The position numbers were made by a program, and so were the translations under genes. From the NCBI RefSeq assembly GCF_051401765.1, contig NW_027480423.1, positions 11,470,001 to 11,534,000 of the forward strand: a DNA stretch of 64,000 nucleotides. The letters run 5' to 3'. Of the stretch, positions 13,027 to 25,528 are shown piece by piece. The DNA comes from Calliopsis andreniformis. Lineage: Eukaryota > Arthropoda > Insecta > Hymenoptera > Andrenidae. Numbering within the stretch: the first letter of the stretch is position 1; the number at the start of each line of letters is the position of its first letter. Under the pieces are notes generated by a model that was not told the origin of the DNA, made no database searches, and saw only the letters and a program-made list of their open reading frames with translations.

Positions 13027-13948
13027 ATGCTTCTGGCGTTGACTTCTTAGGCCCTAACCATTGGATCTGGTGGAGCAAGGCCCTAGAGTGAAGCCTAGGT
13101 TACCCGGAACGTAGATATGACCATAGCCTTCGCACAGGATGCAATTACTCGTTTTATACGATGGAAAGACTGTTGTATTTATTTTGTAGCTTATGCTTCT
13201 GTCGTTGACTTCTAAGGCCCTAACTCTTCGATATGGTGGAGCAACGCCTCAGAGTTAAGCCTAGGATGCCCGGAACGTCGAAATGGTCATTACTTTCGCA
13301 CTGGTTGCAATTAGTCATGCTATACGATGGGAAAGCTGTTGCAGTTTTATTGTATTTTATGCTTCTAGCGTTGACTTCTTAGGCCCTAACATTTCGATCT
13401 GGTGGAACAACGCCCTAGAGTGAAGCCTAGGTTGCCCAGAACGTAGAAATGACCATTACTTTCACACTGGTTGCCATTATTCGTTTTATACGATGGAAAA
13501 GCTGTTGTATTTACATCGTGTTTAAGCTTCTGGCGTTGACTTCTTAGGCCCTAAATATTCCATCTGGTGGAACAACGCCCTGGGGTGAAGCCCAGGTTGC
13601 ACGGAACGTAGAAATGACCATAACTTTCACACTGATAGCAATTATTCGTTTTATACATGGAAAAACTGTTCTATTTATTTTGTATTTTATGCTTCGGGCG
13701 TTGACTTCTAAGGCCCTAACTATTGGATCTGGTGGTCCAACTGCCTAGAGTGAAGCCTAGGTTGCACGGAACGTAGAAATGCACATTACTTTCACACTGG
13801 TTGCAATTATTCCTGGTATACGATGGAACAGCTGTTTATTTTTATTGTATTTTATGCTTCTGGCGCTGACTTCTAAGGCCCTAACAATTCGATCTGTTGG
13901 AGCAACGCCCTAGAGTGAAGCCTTGGTTTCCCGGAACGTAGAAATGAC
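13027..13948 (+). repeat. 19-monomer-spaced duplication, copy 1 (partner 16176-17097)
   Basis: Matches 16176-17097 at an offset of 3,149 bp (19 monomers minus five bases). Shared rare variants include GTAGATATGACCATAGCC, GGTCATTACTTTCGCACTGG, TACATCGTGTTT(T)AAGCTT and ATGGAACAGCTGTTTATT/ATGGAACAACTGTTTATT. Confidence 0.85.
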
Positions 13949-14940
13949 CACAACTTTCACACTGGTCGCAATCATTCGTTTTATACAATGGAAAAACTGT
14001 TGTATTTATATTGTATTTTATGCTTCTGTCGTTGACTCCTAAGGCTCGAACTATTCGATCTGGTGGAGCAACGCCCTAGAGTGAAACCTAGGTTGCCCGG
14101 AACGTAGAAATGACCATAACTTTCACACTGGTTGCAATTATACGTTTTATACGATGGAAAAACTGTTGTATTTATATTGTATTTTATGCTTCTGGCGTTC
14201 ACTTCTTAGGCCCTAACTATTCGATCGGGTGGAACAACGCCCTAGGGTGAAGCCTATGTTGCCCGGCAAGCAGAAATGACAATAACTTTCAAACTGGTTG
14301 CAATTATTCCTGTTATACGATGGAAAAACTGTTGTATTTATATTGTATTTTATGCTTCTGGCGTTGACTGCTGAGGCCCTATCTATTCAATCTGTTGGAG
14401 CATCGCCCAAGGGTGAATCCTAGGTTGCCCGGTAAGTAGAAATGACCATAACTTTCATACTGGTGGCAATTATCCGTTTTACACGATGGAAAAACTTTTG
14501 TATTTATATTGTATTTTATGCTTCTGGCGTTAACTTCTTAGGCCTTAACTATTCGATCTGGTGGAACAACGCACTAGGGTGAAGCCTAGGTTGCCCGGAA
14601 CGTAGAAATGAGCATTACTTTCAAACTGGTTGCAGTTACTCCTGTTATACGATGGAAAAACCGTTGCGTTTTTATTGTATTTTATGCTTCTGACGTTGGC
14701 CTATAAGGTCCTAACTATTCGATCTCGTGGGGCAACGTCCAAGAGTGAAGCGTATGTTGCCCGAAAAGTAGGAATGACCATTACTTTCACACTGGTTGCA
14801 ATTATTCATTTTATACGATTGAAAAACTGTTGTACTTATATTGTATTTTATTCTTCTGGCGTTGAACTCTAAGTCCCTAGCTATTCGATCTGGTGGAGCA
14901 ACGCCCTAGAGTGAAGGCTCTGTTGCCCGGAACGTAGAAA
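13949..14940 (+). repeat. Six-monomer block related to 58638-59629
   Basis: Closely resembles 58638-59629, about 44.7 kb away. It shares CTGGTCGCAATCATTCG, TTGCCCGGCAAGCAG, AAAACTTTTGTATTT and CGTTGGCCTATAAGGTCC. The last part also recurs at about 22335-22700 and 63271-63590. Differences are scattered single substitutions. Confidence 0.82.
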
Positions 14941-16175
14941 TGACCATAACCTTCACACTGGTTTCAATTATTCATGCTATACGATGGAAAACCTGTTGTA
15001 TTTTTATTGTATTTTATGCTTCTTGCGCTGACTTCTAAGGTCCGAGCTACTCGATCTCGTCGGTCAACGTCCAAGGGTGAAGCCTATGTTGTCCGTAACG
15101 TAGAAATGACCATATCTTTCACACTGGTTGCAATTATTGGAGATATACAATGGAAAAACTTCTTTATTTATATTGTATTTTATGCTTCTGGCGTTGACAC
15201 CAAAGATCCTAGCTATTCGATCACGTTGGGCAACATCCAAGAGTAAAGCGTATGTTTCCCGAAACGTAAAAATGACCATTACTTTCACACTGGTTGCAAT
15301 TATACTTATTATACGATAGAAAAACTGTTGTATTTTTACTGTATTTTATGCGTCTGGAGTTGTTTTCTAAGACTCTAACTATTCGACCTGGTGGTGCAAC
15401 GTCAAATAGTAAAGCGTATGTCTTCCGAAACGTAAAAATGACCATTACATTCACACTGGTGCAATTATTCGTTTTATACGATGGAAAAACTGTTGTATTT
15501 ATTTTGTATTTGGTGCTTCTGGCGTTGACTTCATAGGCCCTAACTATTGGATCTGGAGGTCCAACAACCTAGAGTGAAGCCTATGTTGCACGGAACGTAG
15601 GAATGCACATTACTTTCACACTGGTTGCAATTATTCCTGGTATTCGATGGAACAACTGTTTATTTTTATTGTATTTTATGCTTCTGGCGCTGACTTCTAA
15701 GGCCCTAACAATTCGATCTGTTGGAGCAACGCCCTAGAGTGAAGCCTTGGTTTCCCGGAACGTAGAAATGACCATGACTTTCATACTGGTTGCAATTATT
15801 CGTTTTATACGATGGAAAAACTGTTGTATTTATATTGTATTTTATGCCTCCAGCGTTGACTTCTAAGGCTCGAACTATTAGATCTGGTGGAGCAACGCCC
15901 TAGAGTGAAACATAGGTTGCCCGGAACGTAGAAATGACCATAACCTTCACACTGGTTGCAATTATTCGTTTTTTACGATGGAAAAACTGTTGTATTTATA
16001 TTGTATTTTATGCTTCTGGCGTTCACTTCTTAGGCCCTAACTATTCGATCGGGTGGAACAACGTCCTAGGGTGAAGCCTATGTTGCCCGGAAAGCAGAAA
16101 TGACCATAACTTTCAAACTGGTGGCAATTATTCCTGTTATACGATGGAAAAACTGTTGTATTTATATTGTATTTT
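14941..16175 (+). repeat. Mixed, moderately diverged monomers
   Basis: About seven monomers with unusual variants, such as ATTGGAGATATACAATGG near 15136 and GCGTATGTCTTCCGAAACG near 15413. The monomer with GTAGGAATGCAC at 15597 resembles the one at 16923, eight monomers downstream. Positions 15770-16175 resemble about 22735-23160. Only satellite is seen. Confidence 0.8.
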
Positions 16176-17097
16176 ATGCTTCTGGCGTTGACTTCTTAGG
16201 CCCTAACCATTCGATCTGGTGGAGCAAGGCCCTAGAGTGAAGCCTAGGTTGCCCGGAACGTAGATATGACCATAGCCTTCACACAGGATGCAATTACTCG
16301 TTTTATACGATGGAAAGACTGTTGTATTTATTTTGTAGCTTATGCTTCTGTCGTTGACTTCTAAGGCCCTAACTCTTCGATATGGTGGAGCAACGCCTCA
16401 GAGTTAAGCCTAGGATGCCCGGAACGTCGAAATGGTCATTACTTTCGCACTGGTTGCAATTAGTCATGCTATACGATGGGAAAGCTGTTGCAGTTTTATT
16501 GTATTTTATGCTTCTAGCGTTGACTTCTTAGGCCCTAACATTTCGATCTGGTGGAACAACGCCCTAGAGTGAAGCCTAGGTTGCCCAGAACGTAGAAATG
16601 ACCATTACCTTCACACTGGTTGCCATTATTCGTTTTATACGATGGAAAAGCTGTTGTATTTACATCGTGTTTTAAGCTTCTGGCGTTGACTTCTTAGGCC
16701 CTAAATATTCCATCTGGTGGAACAACGCCCTGGGGTGAAGCCCAGGTTGCACGGAACGTAGAAATGACCATAACTTTCACACTGATAGCAATTATTCGTT
16801 TTATACATGGAAAAACTGTTCTATTTATTTTGTATTTTATGCTTCGGGCGTTGACTTCTAAGGCCCTAACTATTGGATCTGGTGGTCCAACTCCCTAGAG
16901 TGAAGCCTAGGTTGCACGGAACGTAGAAATGCACATTACTTTCACACTGGTTGCAATTATTCCTGGTATACGATGGAACAACTGTTTATTTTTATTGTAT
17001 TTTATGCTTCTGGCGCTGACTTCTAAGGCCCTAACAATTCGATCTGTTGGAGCAACGCCCTAGAGTGAAGCCTTGGTTTCCCGGACCGTAGAAATGA
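16176..17097 (+). repeat. 19-monomer-spaced duplication, copy 2 (partner 13027-13948)
   Basis: Second copy of the block at 13027. It differs by a few substitutions (CCATTCG for CCATTGG, and CGGACCGTAG near its end), after which the two diverge. Confidence 0.85.
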
Positions 17098-17369
17098 CCA
17101 TGACTTTCATACTCGTTGCAATTATTCGTTTTATACGATGGAAAAACTGTTGTATTTATATTGTATTTTATGCCTCTAGCATTGGCTTCTAAGGCACTAA
17201 CTGTTCGATCTGGTGGAGCAACGCCCTAGAGTGAAGCTTAGGTTGCCCAGTACATAGAAATGACCATAACTTTCACACTGGTGGCTATTATTCGTCTTAT
17301 TCGATGGAAAAACTGTTATATTTATAAGTACCTTATTCTTCTGGCGTTGACTTCTAGGGCCCTAACTAT
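17098..17369 (+). repeat. Linking satellite monomers
   Basis: Less than two monomers. It contains the short variant ATATTTATAAGTACCTTATTC, a class seen repeatedly further right (for example near 21800 and 33340). Nothing else seen. Confidence 0.8.
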
Positions 17370-19202
17370 TCGATCTGGTGGAGCAACGCCCTAGGGTGAA
17401 GCCTAGGTTGCCCGGATAGTAGAAATGACCATAACTTTCATAGTGGTTGCAATTATTCGCTTTATACGATGGAAAAACTGTTGTATTTATATTGTATTTT
17501 ATGCTTCTGGCATTGATTTCTGAGGCCCTAACTATTCGATCTGTTGGAGCAACGCCCTAGAGTGAAGCCTTGGTATCCCGGAACGTAGAAATGACCATGA
17601 CTTTCATACTGGTTGCAATTATTCGTTTTATACGATGGAAAAACTGTTGTATTTCTATTGTATTTTATGCTTCGCGCGTTGACTTCTAAGGCCCTAATCT
17701 TTCGATCTGGTGGAGCAACGCCCTACAGTGAAGCGTAGGTGGCTCGGAACGTAGAAATGACCATCACTTTCACACTGTTTGCAAATATACATTATGTACG
17801 ATGGAAAAGCTGTTGTACTTATATTGTAATTTATGCTTCTGGCGTTGACTTCTTAGGCCCTAACTATTTGATCTGGTGACGCACCGCCCTAGAGTGAAGC
17901 CTAGGTTGCCCGGAACGTAGAACATACCGTTACCTTCACACTGGTTGCAGTTATTCCTGTTATACGATGGAAAAACTGTTTCATCTTTATTGTATTTTAT
18001 GCTTCTGGCGTTGACTTCTTAGGACCTAACATTTCGATGTGGTGGAACAACGCCCTAGAGTGAAGCCTAGGTTGCCCAGAACGTAGAAATGGCCATTACT
18101 TTCACACTGGTTGCCGTTATTCGTTTTATACGATGGAAAAGCTGTTGTATTTATATCGTATTTTATGCTTCTGGCGTTGACTTCTTAGGCCCTAACTATT
18201 CCATCTGGTGGAACAACGCCCTAGAGTGAAGCCTAGGCTGCCCGGAACGTAGAAATGACCATCACTTTCAAACTGGTTACTATTATTCCTGTTATACGAT
18301 GGAAAAACTGTTGTATTTTTGTTGCATTTTATTCTTCGGGCGTTGACTTCTAAGGCCCTAACTATTCGATCTGGTGGAGCAACGCCCTAGGGTGAAGCCC
18401 AGGTTGCCCGGAAAGTAGAAATGTCCATAACTTTCATATTGGTTGCAATTATTCGTTTTATACGATGGAAAAACTGTTGTATTTATACTGTATTTTATGC
18501 TTCTGACGTTGTCTTCTAAGTCACTAATTATTCGATCTGGTGGAGCAACGCCCTAGAGTGAAACCTAGGTTGCCCGGAACGTAGAAATGACCATTACTTT
18601 CACACTCTTTACAATTATTCATTTTATACGATGGAAAAGCTGTTGCATTTTTATTGTATTTTATGCTTCTGGCGCTGACTTCTAAGGCCCTAACAATTCG
18701 ATCTGTTGGAGCAACGCCCTAGAGTGAAGCCTGGGTTTCCCGGATCGTAGAAATGACCATGACTTTCATACTGGTTGCAATTATTCGTTTCATACGATGG
18801 AATAACTGTTGTATTTAAATTGTATTTTATGCTTCTGGCGTTGACTTCTAAGGCACTAACTGTTGGATCTGTTGGAGCAACGCCCTAGAGTGAAGCTTAG
18901 GTTGCCCGGAACATAGAAATGACCATAACCTTCACACTGGTGTCTATTATTCGTCTTATTCGATGGAAAAACTGTTATATTTATAAATACCTTATGCTTC
19001 TGGCGTTGACTTCTAAGGCCCTAACTATTCGATCTGGTGGAGCAACGCCCTAGTGTGAAGCCTAGGTTGCCCGGATAGTAGAAATGACCATAACTTTCAT
19101 ATTGGTTGCAATTATTCGCTTTATACGATGGAAAAACTGTTGTATTTATATTGTATTTTATGCTTCTGGCGCTGACTTCTGAGGCCCTAACTATTCGATC
19201 TG
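17370..19202 (+). repeat. 14-monomer tandem duplication, copy 1 (partner 19693-21525)
   Basis: Matches 19693-21525 at 2,323 bp (14 monomers minus one base) with a handful of substitutions. Shared markers are GCGTAGGTGGCTCGG, CAAATATACATTATGTACG and TAGAACATACCGTTACC. The match ends at CTGCTGGAGC versus CTGGTGGAGC. Confidence 0.9.
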
Positions 19203-19692
19203 CTGGAGCAACGCCCTAGAGTGAAGCCTTGGTTTCCCGGAACGTAGAAATGACCATGACTTTCATACTGGTTGCAATTATTCGCTTTATACGATGGAAA
19301 AACTGTTGTATTTATTTTGTATTTTATGCTTCTGGCGTTGACATCTGAGGCCCTAACTATTTAATCTGTTGGAGCAATGCCCTAGGGTGAAGCCTAGGTT
19401 GCCCGGAACGTAGAAAAGACCATAACTTCCATACTGGTTGCAATTATTCGTTTTATTCGATGGAAAAACTGTTGTATTTATACTGTATTTTATGCTTCTG
19501 ACGTTGACTTCTAACGCACTAACTATTCGATCTGGTGGAGCAACGCCCTAGAGTGAAACCTAGGTTGCCCGGAACGTAGAAATGACCATTACTTTCACAC
19601 TCTTTGCAATTATTCATTTTATACGATGGAAAAACTGTTGTATTTATATTGTATTTTATACTTCTGGCGTTGACTTCTAAGGCCCTAGTTAT
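19203..19692 (+). repeat. Remainder of the first 14-monomer unit
   Basis: About three ordinary monomers completing the first 2,323-bp period. They are not repeated after the second copy, so the duplication is about 1.8 unit lengths in total. Confidence 0.8.
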
Positions 19693-21525
19693 TCGATCTG
19701 GTGGAGCAACGCCCTAGGGTGAAGCCTAGGTTGCCCGGATAGTAGAAATGACCATAACTTTCATAGTGGTTGCAATTATTCGCTTTCTACGATGGAAAAA
19801 CTGTTGTATTTATATTGTATTTTATGCTTCTGGCATTGATTTCTGAGGCCCTAACTATTCGATCTGTTGGAGCAACGCCCTAGAGTGAAGCCTTGGTTTC
19901 CCGGAACGTAGAAATGACCGTGACTTTCATACTGGTTGCAATTATTCGTTTTATACGATGGAAAAACTGTTGTATTTCTATTGTATTTTATGCTTCGCGC
20001 GTTGACTTCTAAGGCCCTAATCTTTCGATCTGGTGGAGCAACGCCCTACAGTGAAGCGTAGGTGGCTCGGAACGTAGAAATGACCATCACTTTCACACTG
20101 TTTGCAAATATACATTATGTACGATGGAAAAGCTGTTGTACTTATATTGTAATTTATGCTTCTGGCGTTGACTTCTTAGGCCCTAACTATTTGATCTTGT
20201 GACGCACCGCCCTAGAGTGAAGCCTAGGTTGCCCGGAACGTAGAACATACCGTTACCTTCACACTGGTTGCAGTTATTCCTGTTATACGATGGAAAAACT
20301 GTTTCATCTTTATTGTATTTTATGCTTCTGGCGTTGACTTCTTAGGACCTAACATTTCGATGTGGTGGAACAACGACCTAGAGTGAAGCCTAGGTTGCCC
20401 AGAACGTAGAAATGGCCATTACTTTCACACTGGTTGCCGTTATTCGTTTTATACGATGGAAAAGCTGTTGTATTTATATCGTATTTTATGCTTCTGGCGT
20501 TGACTTCTTAGGCCCTAACTATTCCATCTGGTGGAACAACGCCCTAGAGTGAAGCCTAGGCTGCCCGGAACGTAGAAATGACCATCACTTTCAAACTGGT
20601 TACTATTATTCCTGTTATACGATGGAAAAACTGTTGTATTTTTGTTGCATTTTATTCTTCGGGCGTTGACTTCTAAGGCCCTAACTATTCGATCTGGTGG
20701 AGCAACGCCCTAGGGTGAAGCCCAGGTTGCCCGGAAAGTAGAAATGTCCATAACTTTCATATTGGTTGCAATTATTCGTTTTATACGATGGAAAAACTGT
20801 TGTATTTATACTGTATTTTATGCTTCTGACGTTGTCTTCTAAGTCACTAATTATTCGATCTGGTGGAGCAACGCCCTAGAGTGAAACCTAGGTTGCCCGG
20901 AACGTAGAAATGACCATTACTTTCACACTCTTTACAATTATTCATTTTATACGATGGAAAAGCTGTTGCATTTTTATTGTATTTTATGCTTCTGGCGCTG
21001 ACTTCTAAGGCCCTAACAATTCGATCTGTTGGAGCAACGCCCTAGAGTGAAGCCTGGGTTTCCCGGATCGTAGAAATGACCATGACTTTCATACTGGTTG
21101 CAATTATTCGTTTCATACGATGGAATAACTGTTGTATTTAAATTGTATTTTATGCTTCTGGCGTTGACTTCTAAGGCACTAACTGTTCGATCTGTTGGAG
21201 CAACGCCCTAGAGTGAAGCTTAGGTTGCCCGGAACATAGAAATGACCATAACCTTCACACTGGTGTCTATTATTCGTCTTATTCGATGGAAAAACTGTTA
21301 TATTTATAAATACCTTATGCTTCTGGCGTTGACTTCTAAGGCCCTAACTATTCGATCTGGTGGAGCAACGCCCTAGTGTGAAGCCTAGGTTGCCCGGATA
21401 GTAGAAATGACCATAACTTTCATATTGGTTGCAATTATTCGCTTTATACGATGGAAAAACTGTTGTATTTATATTGTATTTTATGCTTCTGGCGCTGACT
21501 TCTGAGGCCCTAACTATTCGATCTG
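19693..21525 (+). repeat. 14-monomer tandem duplication, copy 2 (partner 17370-19202)
   Basis: Second copy of the 2,323-bp period. It carries single differences such as GATCTTGTGACGC (GATCTGGTGACGC in copy 1) and AACGACCTAGAG (AACGCCCTAGAG). Confidence 0.9.
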
Positions 21526-24500
21526 GTGGAGCAACGCCCTAGGGTGAAGCCTAGGTTGCCCGGAACGTAGAAATGACCATTACTTTCACACTCTTTGCAA
21601 TTATTCATTTTATACGATGGAAAAGCTGTTGCATTTATATTGCATTTTATGCTTCTGGCGTTGACTTCTTAGGCCCTAACTATTCGATCTGGTGGAGGAA
21701 CGCCTTAGAGTGACGCCTAGGTTGCCCGGAACGTAGAAATGACCATATCTTTCACACTGGTGGCTATTATTCGTCTTATTCGATGGAAAAACTGTTATAT
21801 TTATAAGTACCCTATGCTTCCTGCGTTGACTTCTAAGGCCCTAACTATTCGATCTGGTGGAGCAACGCCCTAGGGTGAAGCCTAGGTTGCCCGGATAGTA
21901 GAAATGACCATAACTTTCATAGTGGTTGCTATTATTCGCTTTCTACGATGGAAAAACTGTTGTATTTATATTGTATTTTATGCTTCTGGCATTGAGTTCT
22001 GAGGCCCTAACTATTCTATCTGTTGGAGCAACGCCCTAGAGTGGAGCCTTGGTTTCCCGGAACGTAGAAATGACCATGACTTTCATACTGGTTGCAATTA
22101 TTCGTTTTATACGATGGAAAAACTGTTGTATTTATATTGTATTTTATGCTTCTGACGTTGACTTCTAAGGCTCCAACCATTCGATCTGGTGGAGCAACGC
22201 CTTAGAGTGAAACCTAGGTTGCGCGGAACGTAGAAATGACCATAACTTTCACACTGGTTGCAATTATTCATTTTATACGATGGAAAAACTGTTGTATTTA
22301 TATTTTATTTTATGCTTCTGGCGTTAACTTCTTAGGCCTTAACTATTCGATCTGGTGGAACAACGCACTAGGGTGAAGCCTAGGTTGCCCGGAACGTAGA
22401 AATGAGCATTACTTTCAAACTGGTTGCAGTAACTCCTGTTATACGATGGAAAAACCGTTGCGTTTTTATTGTATTTTATGCTTCTCACGTTGGCCTATAA
22501 GGTCCTAACTATTCGATCTCGTGGGGCAACGTCCAAGAGTGAAGCGTATGTTGCCCGAAAAGTAGGAATGACCATTACTTTCACACTGGTTGCAATTATT
22601 CATTTTATACGATTGAAAAACTGTTGTACTTATATTGTATTTTATTCTTCTGGCGTTGAACTCTAAGTCCCTAGCTGTTCGATCTGGTGCAGCAACGCCC
22701 TAGAGTGAAGGCTCTGTAGCCCGGAACGTAGAAATGACCATGACTTTCATACTGGTTGCAATTATTCGTTTTATACGATGGAAAAACTGTTGTATTTATA
22801 TTGTATTTTATGCCTCTAGAGTTGACTTCTAAGGCTCGAACTATTAGATCTGGTGGAGCAACGCCCTAGAGTGAAACATAGGTTGCCCGGAACGTAGAAA
22901 TGACCATAACCTTCACACTGGTTGCAATTATTCGTTTTATACGATGGAAAAACTGTTGTATTTATATTGTATTTTATGCTTCTGGCGTTCACTTCTTAGG
23001 CCCTAACTATTCGATCGGGTGGAACAACGTCCTAGGGTGAAGCCTATGTTGCCCGGAAAGCAGAAATGACCATAACTTTCAAACTGGTTGCAATTATTCC
23101 TGTTATACGATGGAAAAACTGTTGTATTTATATTGTATTTTATGCTTCTGGCGTTGACTTCTGAGGCCCTAACTATTTAATCTGTTGGAGCAACGCCCTA
23201 GGGTGAAGCCTAGGTTGCCCGGAACGTAGAAATGACCATTACTTTCACACTCTTTGCAATTATTCATTTTATACGATGGAAAAGCTGTTGCATTTATATT
23301 GCATTTCATGCTTCTGGCGTTGACTTCTTAGGCCCTAACTATTCGATCTGGTGGAGCAACGCCTTAGAGTGACGCCTAGGTTGCCCGGAACGTAGAAATG
23401 ACCATAACTTTCACACTGGTTGCAATTATTCATTTTATACGATGGAAAAACTGTTGTATTTATATTGTATTTTATGCTTCTGGCGTTCACTTCTTAGGCC
23501 CTAACTATTCGATCGGGTGGAACAACGCCCTAGGGTGAAGCCTAGGTTGCCCGGAAAGCAGAAATGACCATAACTTTCAAACTGGTTGCAATTATTCCTG
23601 TTATACGATGGAAAAACTGTTGTATTTATACTGTATTTTATGCTTCTGACGTTGACTTCTAACGCACTAACTATTCCATCTGGTGGAGCAACGCCCTAGA
23701 GTGAAACCTAGGTTGCCCGGAACGAAGAAATGACCATTACTTTCACACTCTTTGCAATTATTCATTTTATACGATGGAAAAGCAGTTGCATTTATATTGC
23801 ATTTTATGCTTCTGTCGTTGACTTCTTAGGCCCTAACTATTCGATCTGGTGGAGCAACGCCTTAGAGTGACGCCTAGGTTGCCCGGAACGTAGAAATGAC
23901 CATATCTTCCACACTGGTGGCTATTAGCGTCTTATTCGATGGAAAAACTGTTATACTTATAAGTACCCTATGCTTCTGGCGTTGACTTCTAAGGCCCTAA
24001 CTATTCGATCTGGTGGAGCAACGCCCTAGGGTGAAGCCTAGGTGGCCCGGATAGTAGAAATGACCATAACTTTCATAGTGGTTGCTATTATTCGCTTTCT
24101 ACGATGGAAAAACTGTTGTATTTATATTGTATTTTATGCTTCTGGCATTGAGTTCTGAGGACCAAACTATTCGATCTGTTGGAGCAACGCCTTAGAGTGA
24201 CGCCTAGGTTGCCCGGAACGTAGAAATGACCATATCTTTCACACTGGTGGCTATTATTCGTCTTATTCGATGGAAAAACTGTTATATTTATATTGTATTT
24301 TATGCTTCTGGCGTTGACTTCTAAGGCACTAACTGTTCGATTTGGTGGACCAACGCCCTAGAGTGAAGCTTAGGTTTCGCGGAACATAGAAATGACCATA
24401 CCTTTCACACTGGTAGAAATTATTCGATTTATACAATGGAAAAACTGTACTATTTATTTTGTGTTTTATGTTTCGCGCGTTGACTTCTAAGGCCCTAACT

Positions 24501-25528
24501 ATTCGATCTGGTGGAGCATCGCCCTAGGGTGAAGCCTAGGTTGCCCGGAAAGTAGAAATGTCCATAACTTTCATACTGGTTGCAATTATTCGTTTTATAC
24601 GATGGAAAAACTGTTGCATTTATACTGTATTTTACGCTTCTGACGTTCACTTCTTAGGCCTTAACTATTCGATCTGGTGGAACAACGCACTAGGGTGAAT
24701 CCTAGGTTGCCCGGTAAGTAGAAATGACCATAACTTTCATACTGGTGGCATTATCCGTTTTATACGATGGAAAAACTGTTGTATTTATATTGTATTTTAT
24801 GCTTCTGGCGTTCACTTCTTAGGCCTTAACTATTCGATCTGGTGGAACAACGCACTAGTGTGAAGCCTAGGTTGCCCGTAGCATAGAAAAGACCATACCT
24901 TTCACACTGGTAGAAATTATACGATTTATACAATGGAAAAACTGTTCTATTTATTTTGTGTTTTATGTTTCGCGCGTTGACTTCTAAGGCCCTAACTATT
25001 CGATCTGGTGGAGCATCGCCCTAGGGTGAAGCCTAGGTTGCCCGGAAAGTAGAAATCTCCATAACTTTCATACCGGTTGCAATTATTTGTTTTATACGAT
25101 GGAAAAACTGTTGTATTTATACTGTATTTTATGCTTCTGACGTTGACTTCTAACGCACTAACTATTCGATCTGGTGGAGCAACGCCCTAGAGTGAAACCT
25201 AGGTTGCCCGGAACGAAGAAATGACCATTACTTTCACACTCTTTGCAATTATTCATTTTATACGATGGAAAAGCAGTTGCATTTATATTGCATTTTATGC
25301 TTCTGGCGTTGACTTCTTAGGCCCTAACTATTCGATCTGGTGGAGCAACGCCTTAGAGTGACGCCTAGGTTGCCCGGAACGTAGAAATGACCATATCTTC
25401 CACACTGGTGGCTATTAGCGTCTTATTCGATGGAAAAACTGTTATACTTATAAGTACCCTATGCTTCTGGCGTTGACTTCTAAGGCCCTAACTATTCGAT
25501 CTGGTGGAGCAACGCCCTAGGGTGAAGC
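21526..25528 (+). repeat. Mosaic satellite segment, 14-monomer relationship to 26540
   Basis: Ordinary monomers with many short internal matches. About 24220-25060 recurs at 26540-27380 (offset 2,320, 14 monomers minus four bases), sharing TGGACCAACGCCC, TTTCGCGGAACATAG and CTGTACTATTTATTTTG. About 23640-23960 recurs at 25125-25440. No gene seen. Confidence 0.82.

Noticed and set aside
14630..15536. Cluster of short open frames of 63-90 codons on both strands
   Set aside because: They overlap one another on opposite strands, follow the monomer sequence, and show no domain or ordinary gene context. They are chance open frames in AT-rich repeats.
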